A stretch of DNA of 64,000 bases from Chitinophagales bacterium (GTDB taxonomy: Bacteria > Bacteroidota > Bacteroidia > Chitinophagales > Chitinophagaceae): NCBI GenBank assembly GCA_015655015.1, contig JAATFV010000036.1:1-64000 (forward strand), read 5' to 3'. The notes under the pieces were generated by a model. It was not told the origin of the DNA and ran no database searches. It saw only the letters and a list, made by a program, of their open reading frames with translations. A program made the position numbers and the translations under genes. Within the stretch, counting starts at the first letter, position 1. Each line of letters opens with the position of its first letter. Shown in pieces: positions 1-8,005 of the stretch.

Positions 1-1
1 C

Positions 2-1120
2 ATGTTATACAAAAGAATGCCCATCGAGATCGAATCTCCCGAGCAGATGGGCTATGACACGATTAAAAACAATCTTTCCGAAAGCTCGTATACCGATGCT
101 CTCTTCCGGGATATCGGGATATCCGGCGAAAGGCTCAAAGACCTGGTGTTATGTTATGGCTCGCATATGGGCCATGAAGGGCTGCGGGATCTTATTGTAA
201 AGGATAATACGGATCTTACCCGGAATGATGTGCTGCTGACGATTGGCGCTGCTGCCGGCCTGTTCATCATTGCCACCACCTTGCTGGAGCCGGGTGACGA
301 GATGGTGGTAATAAGACCCAATTATGCCACCAATATAGCAACTCCCCGGGCCATCGGCGCTGCTATCCGTTTTGTCGACCTGCGCTTTGAAGACGGTTTT
401 GCCCTGGATATGGGGGAGATACGAAGATCCGTCACGAAAAAGACAAAATATATTTCTGTCACGTATCCGCACAACCCGACGGGCGCCTGTCTCAGCGATG
501 CGGAAATGATGGAGCTGGTCGCGATCACGGAGGCGGCTGGCACCCGGTTGCTGGTGGATGAAACTTACCGGGACATGATATTCGGCGATCTCCTTCCGCT
601 GGCGGCCACTTATTCGGACCGGGTCGTCAGCATATCCTCTTTGTCCAAGGCGTATGGCCTGCCCGGTATCCGGATGGGCTGGATCGTATGCCGGGATCCG
701 AAGCTGATGGAGACCTTTCTGGCAGCCAAGGAACAGATCCATATCTGCGGCTCTTCCCTGGATGAAGAAATCGCTTTTCATTACCTGCTGGAAAAAGACC
801 GGCATTTTGAAAGGATCCGGCAGGATATCCGGGAGAAATACGGGATTGTAAAAGCCTGGATGAACAGGCAGGATGGATTTGAATGGGTAGAGCCGAAAGG
901 CGGTTGTGTCTGTTTCCTCCGTATCAGGCACGCGGAGCGGATCGACATCAGCAAATTCTATGAGATCCTGCTGAATGAATATGGCACGTATGCCGGACCC
1001 GGACATTGGTTTGATATGCCCGATTCTTATATGCGCATCGGTTATGGGTGGCCGGGCAGACTATCGCTGGAAGAAGGTCTGGAGGCGCTGACAAGGAGTC
1101 TTGAAAAAATAATTTTATAA
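2..1120 (+). CDS. PLP-dependent aminotransferase, class I/II
   Basis: Fold-type I aminotransferase, 372 residues. Visible landmarks are the HNPTG motif (Asn158), VDETYR (Asp186 and Tyr189, which contact the cofactor), the Schiff-base lysine in SLSKAYGLPG (Lys216) and Arg224 in PGIRMGW. The order and spacing are those of the AspC-like family, which transfers amino groups from amino acids to 2-oxoacids in the cytoplasm. The amino-acid substrate cannot be read from sequence. The ATG lies at the window edge; with family members usually 380-400 residues, the true start could be upstream. An AT-rich terminator follows directly, so it is the last gene of its transcript. Confidence 0.85.
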   Translation: MLYKRMPIEIESPEQMGYDTIKNNLSESSYTDALFRDIGISGERLKDLVLCYGSHMGHEGLRDLIVKDNTDLTRNDVLLTIGAAAGLFIIATTLLEPGDEMVVIRPNYATNIATPRAIGAAIRFVDLRFEDGFALDMGEIRRSVTKKTKYISVTYPHNPTGACLSDAEMMELVAITEAAGTRLLVDETYRDMIFGDLLPLAATYSDRVVSISSLSKAYGLPGIRMGWIVCRDPKLMETFLAAKEQIHICGSSLDEEIAFHYLLEKDRHFERIRQDIREKYGIVKAWMNRQDGFEWVEPKGGCVCFLRIRHAERIDISKFYEILLNEYGTYAGPGHWFDMPDSYMRIGYGWPGRLSLEEGLEALTRSLEKIIL

Positions 1121-1129
1121 AATTGTTCC

Positions 1130-1155
1130 AAATAGAAAAAAAGATTTCTATTTTT
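1130..1155 (+). terminator. Intrinsic terminator of the aminotransferase gene
   Basis: A nine-base-pair AT-rich stem (1130-1138 with 1145-1153) has a six-base loop and runs into a T-tract, ten bases after the aminotransferase stop codon. The stem is weak in energy, but its position and T-run fit a terminator. Confidence 0.5.
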
Positions 1156-1221
1156 GTATAGATCAACACAGTAATTTATCATGCTTCGACAAAATTCACA
1201 CATACAGATGATTCAGGGATT

Positions 1222-1329
1222 TAGTCCGGTGAAGGACTATAGGACCGCGGGGCATGAAGTGCTGCATTGTAACTAGAAAAAATGAGTTCAGCATACGAAA
1301 GCCCCGCCGAAAAGCGGGGCTTTTTTTTT
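1222..1329 (+). ncRNA. Candidate structured RNA upstream of rsr (Y-RNA-like or attenuator)
   Basis: The segment holds a perfect six-bp hairpin (1222-1227 with 1234-1239). A larger fold follows: GCGGGGC at 1247-1253 can pair with GCCCCGC at 1301-1307, enclosing a bulged inner stem (TGCTG 1260-1264 with CAGCA 1289-1293, AACT 1271-1274 with AGTT 1285-1288). The same GCCCCGC also pairs with a second GCGGGGC at 1314-1320 as a terminator, so the two folds exclude each other. A terminal helix with a bulged inner helix next to a Ro60-family gene suggests a Y-RNA-like partner; a leader attenuator is the alternative. No strong promoter is visible; a weak TTTG lies at 1153-1156 with a TAATTTAT at 1172. 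Confidence 0.4.
1298..1329 (+). terminator. Strong intrinsic terminator
   Basis: A ten-bp GC-rich stem (1298-1307 with 1314-1323) has loop CGAAAA and lies within a run of nine T (1321-1329). It ends the candidate RNA and is the best terminator in this gap. There is no protein gene of normal size directly before it, which argues that a non-coding transcript is being ended. Confidence 0.8.
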
Positions 1330-1371
1330 AGCAGTCTTTTGGCCATTGAACCGGTGGTTTGATTGGCGATC

Positions 1372-1515
1372 ATGAGAAAAACAGGAATGACCGAATTGTT
1401 TATCAACATACAACACGGTAAGGATCTGCTGTCCCGACAGCAGCAGGGTATCTTTTGTAATTCCATGACAGGAAAGATATATGTGAAGCAGGAACCGGGG
1501 TATCACCGCATGTGA
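1372..1515 (+). CDS. Possible 47-residue small protein
   Basis: An ATG-initiated frame of 47 codons lies between the two terminators upstream of rsr. An in-frame stop at 1360 fixes the upstream limit. I do not recognise the product. It has no signal peptide or membrane segment and no clear ribosome binding site. The same DNA contains two hairpins (1426-1432 with 1437-1443, and 1515-1519 with 1525-1529) and ends at the terminator at 1541-1575, so it may be a second structured RNA instead of a gene. Confidence 0.2.
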   Translation: MRKTGMTELFINIQHGKDLLSRQQQGIFCNSMTGKIYVKQEPGYHRM

Positions 1516-1540
1516 TCTGACAGCCAGATTAACAATAGGG

Positions 1541-1575
1541 AAGCCCGGTCAACGAAAAAATGACCGGGCTTTTTT
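1541..1575 (+). terminator. Intrinsic terminator upstream of rsr
   Basis: A perfect eleven-bp stem (1541-1551 with 1561-1571) with a nine-base A-rich loop is followed by T residues. It closes a second short transcription unit in the gap before rsr, about 120 bases upstream of the rsr start codon. Confidence 0.75.
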
Positions 1576-1670
1576 GGTCCATGGCGTTTAGGATAAAATA
1601 ATGCCGGGCGGGCGAGGAAGCTCCGGGTATCCGCACTTATCGATATGTTTTTTGTTTAAATAGTAAAATA

Positions 1671-1693
1671 CTCCCGGGCCGGGAGAAGGAGGA
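1671..1693 (+). promoter_or_regulatory. Hairpin and Shine-Dalgarno sequence of rsr
   Basis: CTCCC (1671-1675) can pair with GGGAG (1681-1685), and the AAGGAGGA ribosome binding site follows at once (1686-1693), five bases before the ATG at 1698. Strong Shine-Dalgarno sequences are uncommon in Bacteroidota, so this one supports the start and suggests efficient or structure-modulated translation. Confidence 0.5.
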
Positions 1694-1697
1694 TCAG

Positions 1698-3218
1698 ATG
1701 AAGTTCAATTTTAGCCTAAAAGGGAAAAGACAGGAAGAGGACCGCTACGCGGTCATAAAAGCATGGATGCCGGATGCACAGTGGGAGTTCTATACGGCCC
1801 TTTTATCAGCATCCCTGGATGAATCCATGTATCAGCAGGCAGGAGACCGCTTCTCCGCCATTCGCAAAATGATCGGGGAGAATGATCCTGCTTTTGTAGC
1901 CAGGCTGGCTGTATACTTTCGGGAGAAATTACATCTCCGGGCACTATCTTTTATAGTGGCTGCCGAGCTCGCTGCCCTTCACGGGGATAAGGAATGGGTC
2001 AGCCGTCTGACGGCCCGCGTCCTTCAGCAGCCGGGGGAGATTTCGGAATGGATGGAATATTATACCCGGGCGAATAAAGGTATGGCCCATAAGCCGGGCA
2101 GGGAAGTCCTGAAAGGGATATCGATGGTGTTCAACCGCCTGGATGAATACCAGTTTACCCGGTATAGCAGGGATGAGCAGCTGAAATTAAAAAAGGCTTT
2201 ATCGCAGATCCGTCCGAAACCAAAAGATAAAGCACAACGGGTATTATTCGCGGATATCACGAAGGATCGTCTGCCGGCAAGGGCCACCTGGCAGCTGGAA
2301 TGGGATGAATTGAAACAGGAGAAATATGATAGCCCGGAGCTGCAGCAGGCGGCGCTGAGAGATAAATGGAAAGAAGGGATCTCTTCTTTCAGGATAGGAT
2401 ATGCCGCGCTGCTGGACCAGCTTCCGCAGATCCTGGCAGCAGGCGTTAGCGGGAAAGTATTGAAGCTGGCCGCAGAATACCTGGGCAATGCCTCCGCTGT
2501 CGCCGGCAGCGGGATCTCCCCCTTCCGGCTGCTGGAAGTCTACCGGACACTGAAGGGGATGGATCAAGGCGGAGCCCCGATGCTGCTGGATGCGTTGGAA
2601 CAGGCAGCCCGTCACAGCGCCCGGAGACTGACGGGTTTTGGAGAGAATGGCAGGGTCATCATCGCGATGGATGTCAGCAACAGCATGAAACGGCCTGTCA
2701 GTGAGGGATCTCTTACACAACGCTATGATATAGGGCCTTTCGTGGCCTTATTACTGAAAGCCAGGGGCATATCCACGGTTGCCGGGATCATCGGCAATAC
2801 CTGGAAGCCGATCGATCTGCCCGCTCAAAGCGTATTGGCAGGAATGGACCAGTTCCATCGCAGGGAAGGAGAGCTGGGGTATGCTATTAATGGACACCTG
2901 GTCATACAGGATCTGTTGAGGAAAAGGATGGTGGTGGATAAGGTGATGATCTTTACGGATTGCCGCCTATGGGGCAACCGGGTATTCCACCAGCCGGCCG
3001 GGACAGACCTTATCCAGATCTGGAAACAATACCGGCAAATAGCTCCTGGAGCCAAGCTCTGCCTGTTCAACCTGGCGGGTTATGGGAATAAGCCCCTGGA
3101 AGTGCTGAAAGATGGGGTATTTCTTGTTTCCGGTTGGAATGACAGGGTCTTCGATGTGCTGAGATCCGTTGAAAAAGAGAGGAATACTATTGATGCGATT
3201 AATGAGATAGAAATTTAA
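1698..3218 (+). CDS. rsr: TROVE-domain protein, Ro60/Rsr family
   Basis: The 506-residue protein has an all-helical HEAT-like N-terminal half (about 15-310), as in the TROVE ring that binds misfolded RNAs and Y RNAs. A von Willebrand A-type C-terminal domain follows, whose metal-ion site is visible as D325-V-S327-N-S329. Length and domain order match bacterial Rsr proteins, which form Ro-Y-RNA particles and can tether PNPase for RNA decay and rRNA maturation. The usual neighbours rtcA/rtcB are absent. The 577-base region upstream contains two terminator-capped structured segments, which is where a Y-RNA gene would be expected. The start follows a strong AAGGAGGA. Confidence 0.85.
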   Translation: MKFNFSLKGKRQEEDRYAVIKAWMPDAQWEFYTALLSASLDESMYQQAGDRFSAIRKMIGENDPAFVARLAVYFREKLHLRALSFIVAAELAALHGDKEWVSRLTARVLQQPGEISEWMEYYTRANKGMAHKPGREVLKGISMVFNRLDEYQFTRYSRDEQLKLKKALSQIRPKPKDKAQRVLFADITKDRLPARATWQLEWDELKQEKYDSPELQQAALRDKWKEGISSFRIGYAALLDQLPQILAAGVSGKVLKLAAEYLGNASAVAGSGISPFRLLEVYRTLKGMDQGGAPMLLDALEQAARHSARRLTGFGENGRVIIAMDVSNSMKRPVSEGSLTQRYDIGPFVALLLKARGISTVAGIIGNTWKPIDLPAQSVLAGMDQFHRREGELGYAINGHLVIQDLLRKRMVVDKVMIFTDCRLWGNRVFHQPAGTDLIQIWKQYRQIAPGAKLCLFNLAGYGNKPLEVLKDGVFLVSGWNDRVFDVLRSVEKERNTIDAINEIEI

Positions 3219-3246
3219 GTGATTGGGTTCAGAAAGGAGGAAATAA

Positions 3247-3276
3247 GCGGCAGTACTTAGTTGTGCTGCTGCTTTT
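3247..3276 (+). terminator. Terminator of rsr overlapping the end of the convergent gene
   Basis: A ten-bp stem with two G-U pairs (3247-3256 with 3263-3272) and loop TTAGTT is followed by TTTT. It starts 29 bases after the rsr stop codon and overlaps the last codons of the convergent beta-helix gene. Confidence 0.5.
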
Positions 3277-5710
3277 CCATATTTAGGGGATTGGATAAAG
3301 ACAAGGGCAGGTACCTGAGCTTATGCAAGGAAGTATCCCCCTTTATATTAGTATTCAGTATCTTATACTTTTCGATGGGCGTTCCGCTGATCAAGTAATC
3401 GAATTCACGGGAATTAATATCGGCGCCATCATACCGGTAGAAGTCGGCCCCGCCTATCAGCGTCTTGTTATACTGCTGCAAATAGGCAGGATCATAGGAA
3501 CTATACATTTCGATCATTGGATATCCGTTTATAAAAGTATAGTCGGCAAAAGACCGGCGTGTCTTGTTGGAACTTGAAAAGCTGATGGTTCCGGCAGCAG
3601 TATTAATAGCTGTTACGTAGGAACCGGCAGGCAGCATGGGAATATCTGGTCTTGATCCTACGGGTGGAAAGACGCCTTGTACATGCTCTATCGTATTACT
3701 GCCGGCAGCAAGATCTCCTGTAAAAGGCGCCTCTTCATTTACAAAATAATTCATGTATAAATGCAGGGCCATGCCTTCACCGATCCCATAGGCAAGACTT
3801 TGGAGATACACGGTATCATGACCGATCCGTTGAATGATGCCTACCGGATAGGTAGGCGCATAGGTCCCTGTAAATTGATCCTGGTAATGCAGACCGGAGG
3901 TCAGAATAAAATCCCCGGGCTTCAGGAGGTGGTTGTCCGTAACGGCTGCAAGTTTAAAATAAGCCGTCCAATTGGATTTGTTGATATGAACGACGGGTTC
4001 GCCGGACAGTCGGATCGTTCTCTCATAAGAGCTTCCATAGGTAAACTTATAGGTAACGCCCACTCCTGCCGAGGCATCCCGGAAGAAGCTCGTATTTCCC
4101 GGATAGAGCGGATCCGTTCCCGTTCCGTTGGATCCTCTAAAAGGGGAAGCTCCCATTATGACACCCCTGTTGCTGCTGCCCAGTATTCCACCGGAATAAT
4201 ACATATTCATATTGCTGAAACTGGGATTGGGATAGACTCCATTGTTGTCGAGGTTCACCGTGATCGGAGGTGCGTTTGTGGTACCGCCATCATAGTGGTT
4301 ATTTGTTCCCGATAAGATCAGCCTTGCTCCCGGTACGCCGGGATAGATCCTTAACATACAGTCATGAAAAGTAGTCCCTAATCCGAGAACATAGAAATCA
4401 GGGTAAGGGATCCCAGGATCCTGTGTAGCGAAATCGATCTGGCAATCCTCAAAGGATACCGTCGCAGGTCCGCCTACAAACCCCAGCCTGAAGAGCCCTT
4501 CTGCATAGACATTCCGGAAAGAACCGCCAAAAGAAGCGGCCTGTATTCTGCATAATTGTTTAACCGCACTGGCGATATTTACCCCATCGACCATTGGTAT
4601 GCCGGCCCCATCTCCATGTTTGAACCCATAACTTACATTGTCAAATATTGTATGCGTAGTTCCCCAGCATTTTAGCCTGCTCACATGGCATTCTTTTGAC
4701 TGTGCCTGCCCTATGGCGTAGGCCACCTTATTACTGCTAATATCGCAGTCGATGACGTCGATCAATTCTCCGTTCTGCTGGTTGGAAGGTGTGATCATGA
4801 CGCCGACAATGAAATTTTTTACGGAACAGCCTACGATCTGAATGGACGTGGAGCCTCCCCTGCTGAATCCGGCCGGACAATACGCATGGAGGCCCGGGTA
4901 CATATCTGAATTATTGGGATAAACAGTAGAATCTGAAAAAGGGTCGATCACGATACCTGAATAAGGGGATAAAGGATTGTCCCTGGACGATCGATCTGTC
5001 CACTCTTTAAAAGAGAGGGTGTCGACCTGAATAGGGTTCAGTTTGTTGGGGAAGGTAAACTGTCCGCTGAAAGCCAGGTCCTTTATTAATATCCCCTTTC
5101 CTTTTTGTATGCCGATAGCAAAAGTATTATTAAAGGTCGTAATGATCTGGGCGAAACCTGTCGCGATATTTTTTGAATTGGAAGGCCCGACAAGATTTAT
5201 GCTGGCCTGGTTGAAAGACGATCCCTGTAACCTGGCGATGATCAATGGCCTGCCGATTTTATAATTGCCGGGCGGGAAGTAAAGTGTCCTTCCGGGCGTG
5301 TTGTTGTTTAAAACATAATTTATAGCCTTTTGGATCGGGTACCAGTCGTCTGTAGATCCGTTCCCAGTCGCTCCAAACCATTTGATATTAATAGTACCAT
5401 TGTCTGTATTTCGTTTGAACCGCAGGCCATTGGCTGTCACGAGGGTCATAACGCTATCATCCGGCGTAGTCTTATCCCCGGGGTCATATACCAGGAAGCC
5501 CTGCCTTCCGGGGTCGGTCAGATATAGATTTTTATCGGGAAAATAAGCTGGCCTGCTGTTCCTCAGCCCGCTCATAGTCTGTTGAGATATAATATGAGAT
5601 ATAATAGAAGTGTCCTTGTCACCAGGTCTGGCGCCCCGGTCATCGGGCTTCTGCGCTGAAAGAATATTTCCCAGACAGCAGAGGAAGGAAATTAATAAGA
5701 GCGATTTCAT
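3257..5710 (-). CDS. Secreted right-handed beta-helix (pectate-lyase-3-like) protein
   Basis: 817 residues. An N-terminal signal peptide (about 1-19) ends L-S-A-Q, so the protein leaves the cytoplasm. Around 105-150 the motif WFGATGNGSTDD, with the following Q-K-A-I-N and LYFPPGNY, is the classic start of the Pectate_lyase_3 parallel beta-helix seen in polysaccharide lyases, GH28-like hydrolases and phage tailspikes. The rest is rich in Gly, Asn and Ser with repeated strand-turn patterns, as expected for a long solenoid. Catalytic residues and substrate cannot be assigned. No Por-type sorting domain is evident at the C-terminus. It may act on or bind polysaccharide. It is convergent with rsr and divergent from the small membrane gene; I see no clear promoter box in 5711-5844. 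Confidence 0.75.
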   Translation of the reverse strand: MKSLLLISFLCCLGNILSAQKPDDRGARPGDKDTSIISHIISQQTMSGLRNSRPAYFPDKNLYLTDPGRQGFLVYDPGDKTTPDDSVMTLVTANGLRFKRNTDNGTINIKWFGATGNGSTDDWYPIQKAINYVLNNNTPGRTLYFPPGNYKIGRPLIIARLQGSSFNQASINLVGPSNSKNIATGFAQIITTFNNTFAIGIQKGKGILIKDLAFSGQFTFPNKLNPIQVDTLSFKEWTDRSSRDNPLSPYSGIVIDPFSDSTVYPNNSDMYPGLHAYCPAGFSRGGSTSIQIVGCSVKNFIVGVMITPSNQQNGELIDVIDCDISSNKVAYAIGQAQSKECHVSRLKCWGTTHTIFDNVSYGFKHGDGAGIPMVDGVNIASAVKQLCRIQAASFGGSFRNVYAEGLFRLGFVGGPATVSFEDCQIDFATQDPGIPYPDFYVLGLGTTFHDCMLRIYPGVPGARLILSGTNNHYDGGTTNAPPITVNLDNNGVYPNPSFSNMNMYYSGGILGSSNRGVIMGASPFRGSNGTGTDPLYPGNTSFFRDASAGVGVTYKFTYGSSYERTIRLSGEPVVHINKSNWTAYFKLAAVTDNHLLKPGDFILTSGLHYQDQFTGTYAPTYPVGIIQRIGHDTVYLQSLAYGIGEGMALHLYMNYFVNEEAPFTGDLAAGSNTIEHVQGVFPPVGSRPDIPMLPAGSYVTAINTAAGTISFSSSNKTRRSFADYTFINGYPMIEMYSSYDPAYLQQYNKTLIGGADFYRYDGADINSREFDYLISGTPIEKYKILNTNIKGDTSLHKLRYLPLSLSNPLNMEKQQHN

Positions 5711-5844
5711 TATGGATTGGATTTTGTGGTATTGTCGGATAGAGATAAGTTGTTATGTATGGAATAACAAGTTAATAAATTTGTTTGTGAAGTAGTGGTG
5801 ATTTTCTATAACTTAACGTGCTAAAGATAAAATCTTCAATTCAT

Positions 5845-6390
5845 ATGGAACCTCCTTCATGGTCAGCGCGATTCAACCGCCTGCGGCAATTATTCTGGTT
5901 TTTCTTTCTGCTTACCATTGGCTATATGATCTGGATACGAAGTTACCTATCCCCCCTGAGCTCAGGAGAGATCGTTCAGTTCGAGATCGCAAAAACAGCA
6001 GATAAGGCCCAATCCATTATAAAAGATTGGAAAAATACAGGCAAATACGAACAAGGCGTCAAAAGCATCTACTTTGCTTATCTTTTTATAATATTTTACA
6101 CACTGGCCATTGGATTCGGTTGTCGTTTTATTTCCGCCTGTACGGGTAATGATATCCTGATCAAGGGAGGACAGGGTTTTGCGTGGCTGATAGGGATTGC
6201 CACCATTTGCGATATTATAGAAAATATTGCTATGTCTAAGACCCTTGGGGGAAATATCTCACAATTGAACGTCACCATTGCCTATAACCTGGCAAGGATA
6301 AAATTTTCCATCGTCATCGTCTGTGTTCTCTTTATGGTCGCCTGTTCTCTTTACTGGCTGATCAGTAAATTAGCCGGCGAGGAGAAATAA
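5845..6390 (+). CDS. Small polytopic membrane protein of unknown function
   Basis: I do not recognise this family. From the ATG at 5845 it has 181 residues; an in-frame GTG at 5818 would add nine. Four hydrophobic helices are visible: one near the N-terminus (RQLFWFFFLLTIGYMIWI), two in the middle (AYLFIIFYTLAIGFG and FAWLIGIATICDIIENI) and one near the C-terminus (KFSIVIVCVLFMVACSLYWL). A polar loop of about 45 residues separates helices 1 and 2. A possible promoter is TTTG at 5784-5787 with TATAACTT from 5807. Confidence 0.6.
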   Translation: MEPPSWSARFNRLRQLFWFFFLLTIGYMIWIRSYLSPLSSGEIVQFEIAKTADKAQSIIKDWKNTGKYEQGVKSIYFAYLFIIFYTLAIGFGCRFISACTGNDILIKGGQGFAWLIGIATICDIIENIAMSKTLGGNISQLNVTIAYNLARIKFSIVIVCVLFMVACSLYWLISKLAGEEK

Positions 6391-6416
6391 AAGATGGCGG
6401 CTACCTATACTTTTAT
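6387..6416. terminator. Weak bidirectional terminator-like hairpin
   Basis: ATAAAAG (6387-6393) is complementary to CTTTTAT (6410-6416) across the 14-base gap between two convergent genes, and both stop codons fall in or beside it. The stem is short and AT-rich, so the call is weak. Confidence 0.25.
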
Positions 6417-7622
6417 ATACACTTTCTTTTTGTCGAGCCAATAACAAAGAGCCCAGAACAAAAGAATATGGGAAATGGCGTATAGTAATGAACCATTCAT
6501 GAACCCGAATGCCGGAGAGAAAATATGGTCATACATCCAGGCATTAAGTCCCTTATAAACAATTTCCCCCTTCGCGTTAACGCCATCTGCGATATGGAAT
6601 AACATATAGATCCTGGGCAGGATCCCGCTGATCATAAAAATGAAGAGGGCATTTTTTCCAAAAACATCGAAGAACCGGCTTGCCGGTCTCCGGCGCCCCC
6701 GCATTTCAATGGTATACATCAACACACAAAGTACCAGGACGGCCAGTCCTGTTGTATAAATTACAAAAGAGCTGCTCCAGATCTTTTTGTTGATAGGAAA
6801 GACCATATCCCAGCAATAACCGGTAAAGACCAACAGGCAGCCAATGGTGAACAGGCTGGCGATCATTTCGTAGGTCTTGCCTTTTTGAGAAATATATTGC
6901 CCCACGAGGTAACCAAAGATCACCTGTACGATGGCGGGCAGTGTGCTGGCCAGTCCTTCGGGGTCAAAAGCCAGCCCTTCCCCTTTGTACATATGAGCTG
7001 CTCCCAGTATGGCTTTGTCGACATTTGTCCCGAAATAGCCGGTAAGACTATACGGATTTCCGGGAGCTCCCAGCAACAGGCAAAGAGCCCAATAGCCCAA
7101 CAGGATGACAGCACCTGTTACAAAAGCTACTCCTGTCTTTCCATAATAAATGATCAGCGAAGCAAAAAGATAGACCAGCGCGATACGCTGAAGAACACCT
7201 AAAATGCGAATACCGGTCGGGATGACTGCGGCATGAGCTATATCGATGGGATCTGTCCACGACTTGACTACCAAATGATCGCCTGACCATTTTATAAAGG
7301 GAAACCAGTTCAGGAACAGGCCGATCCCGAAAATGAGCAGGGCTCTCCTAAAGACCTTTTTCAGGAAGACATTACTGCCTGCTGCTTCCAGCCCCGGCAT
7401 GACAAACGCCAGGGCATTGCCGACGGCGAACAGGAAAAAGGGGAATACAAGATCCGTCGGAGTACAGCCATGCCAGGGCGCATGGTCAAGCGGCCCGTAC
7501 ACATAACTCCAACTACCCGGATTATTTACCAATATCATTAGGGCTACCGTCGCTCCGCGAAATACATCCAGAGAATAAAAACGTTGTTTCAAAGCAAAAA
7601 TTTTATCTACCAAATTAAGCAT
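6405..7622 (-). CDS. NagX-like membrane acyltransferase (DUF5009 / heparan-alpha-glucosaminide N-acetyltransferase family)
   Basis: 405 residues with about ten hydrophobic segments. The N-terminus carries the family signature RFYSLDVFRGATVALMILVN followed by WHGCTPTDLVFPFFLFAVG, as in COG4299 proteins related to lysosomal HGSNAT, which moves acetyl groups across the membrane to amino sugars. In Bacteroidota these often lie in glycan-utilisation or cell-wall recycling loci. Here it sits head-to-head with the exopolysaccharide operon and shares the 7623-7710 intergenic DNA. A role in acetylating glycans is inference. It is convergent with the small membrane gene, with no room for other genes. 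Confidence 0.8.
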   Translation of the reverse strand: MLNLVDKIFALKQRFYSLDVFRGATVALMILVNNPGSWSYVYGPLDHAPWHGCTPTDLVFPFFLFAVGNALAFVMPGLEAAGSNVFLKKVFRRALLIFGIGLFLNWFPFIKWSGDHLVVKSWTDPIDIAHAAVIPTGIRILGVLQRIALVYLFASLIIYYGKTGVAFVTGAVILLGYWALCLLLGAPGNPYSLTGYFGTNVDKAILGAAHMYKGEGLAFDPEGLASTLPAIVQVIFGYLVGQYISQKGKTYEMIASLFTIGCLLVFTGYCWDMVFPINKKIWSSSFVIYTTGLAVLVLCVLMYTIEMRGRRRPASRFFDVFGKNALFIFMISGILPRIYMLFHIADGVNAKGEIVYKGLNAWMYDHIFSPAFGFMNGSLLYAISHILLFWALCYWLDKKKVYIKV

Positions 7623-7679
7623 TTATGAATTCTTTTTTTCGGCCTTAAAAGCCTGTTTTTCAATTTACAATTAAGTTTA

Positions 7680-7705
7680 TTGAATATTAAAATCTCCTAT
7701 ATTTG
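7680..7705 (+). promoter_or_regulatory. Promoter of the exopolysaccharide operon
   Basis: TATATTTG at 7698-7705 is an exact match to the Bacteroidota -7 element TAnnTTTG. A TTG at 7680-7682 could be the upstream element, though its 15-base spacing is shorter than usual. Transcription from here would give a leader of roughly 290 bases before upxY. Confidence 0.6.
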
Positions 7706-7867
7706 CAAGAAAGGGGGATAAAAACCTCTTTCATAAGAAATTGTAAGACAATCGATACAATAAATCCGGGCCATATTTAGTTTTTTGTGTGTTCAACCCC
7801 GGATACTCTTTAAATTTTTTAATCCTGTGAAGAAAAAGCTGAAAAACCTGTTATTATAAAACTATAT

Positions 7868-7921
7868 GGAAGGGGTATAAAGGAGTGTTCCATGGAATAC
7901 TAACTTATACCCTTTCTTTTT
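7868..7921 (+). terminator. Leader terminator/attenuator of the exopolysaccharide operon
   Basis: The 5' arm 7868-7879 pairs with 7906-7917 over twelve positions (ten Watson-Crick pairs and two G-U), enclosing a second hairpin (7884-7890 with 7895-7901). A T-run follows (7917-7921). It lies between the operon promoter and upxY with no coding sequence before it, so it should stop transcription early unless it is overcome. That is the arrangement in which UpxY-type NusG paralogues act in Bacteroides capsule operons. Confidence 0.65.
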
Positions 7922-8005
7922 GATAATCCCCCTAACCCCTTGAAAACATTATTTATTGATAATCAAATAATTACGAAGTATTTATGTGACTGAGGAGGCG
8001 AAGCT

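Noticed and set aside
149..1006. Open frame of 285 codons on the minus strand opposite the aminotransferase gene
   Set aside because: It is a shadow of a gene with clear PLP motifs on the plus strand; no recognisable domain, no promoter.
3232..3246. AAAGGAGG ribosome-binding-site-like sequence after rsr
   Set aside because: No start codon follows at a suitable distance; the terminator begins directly after it.
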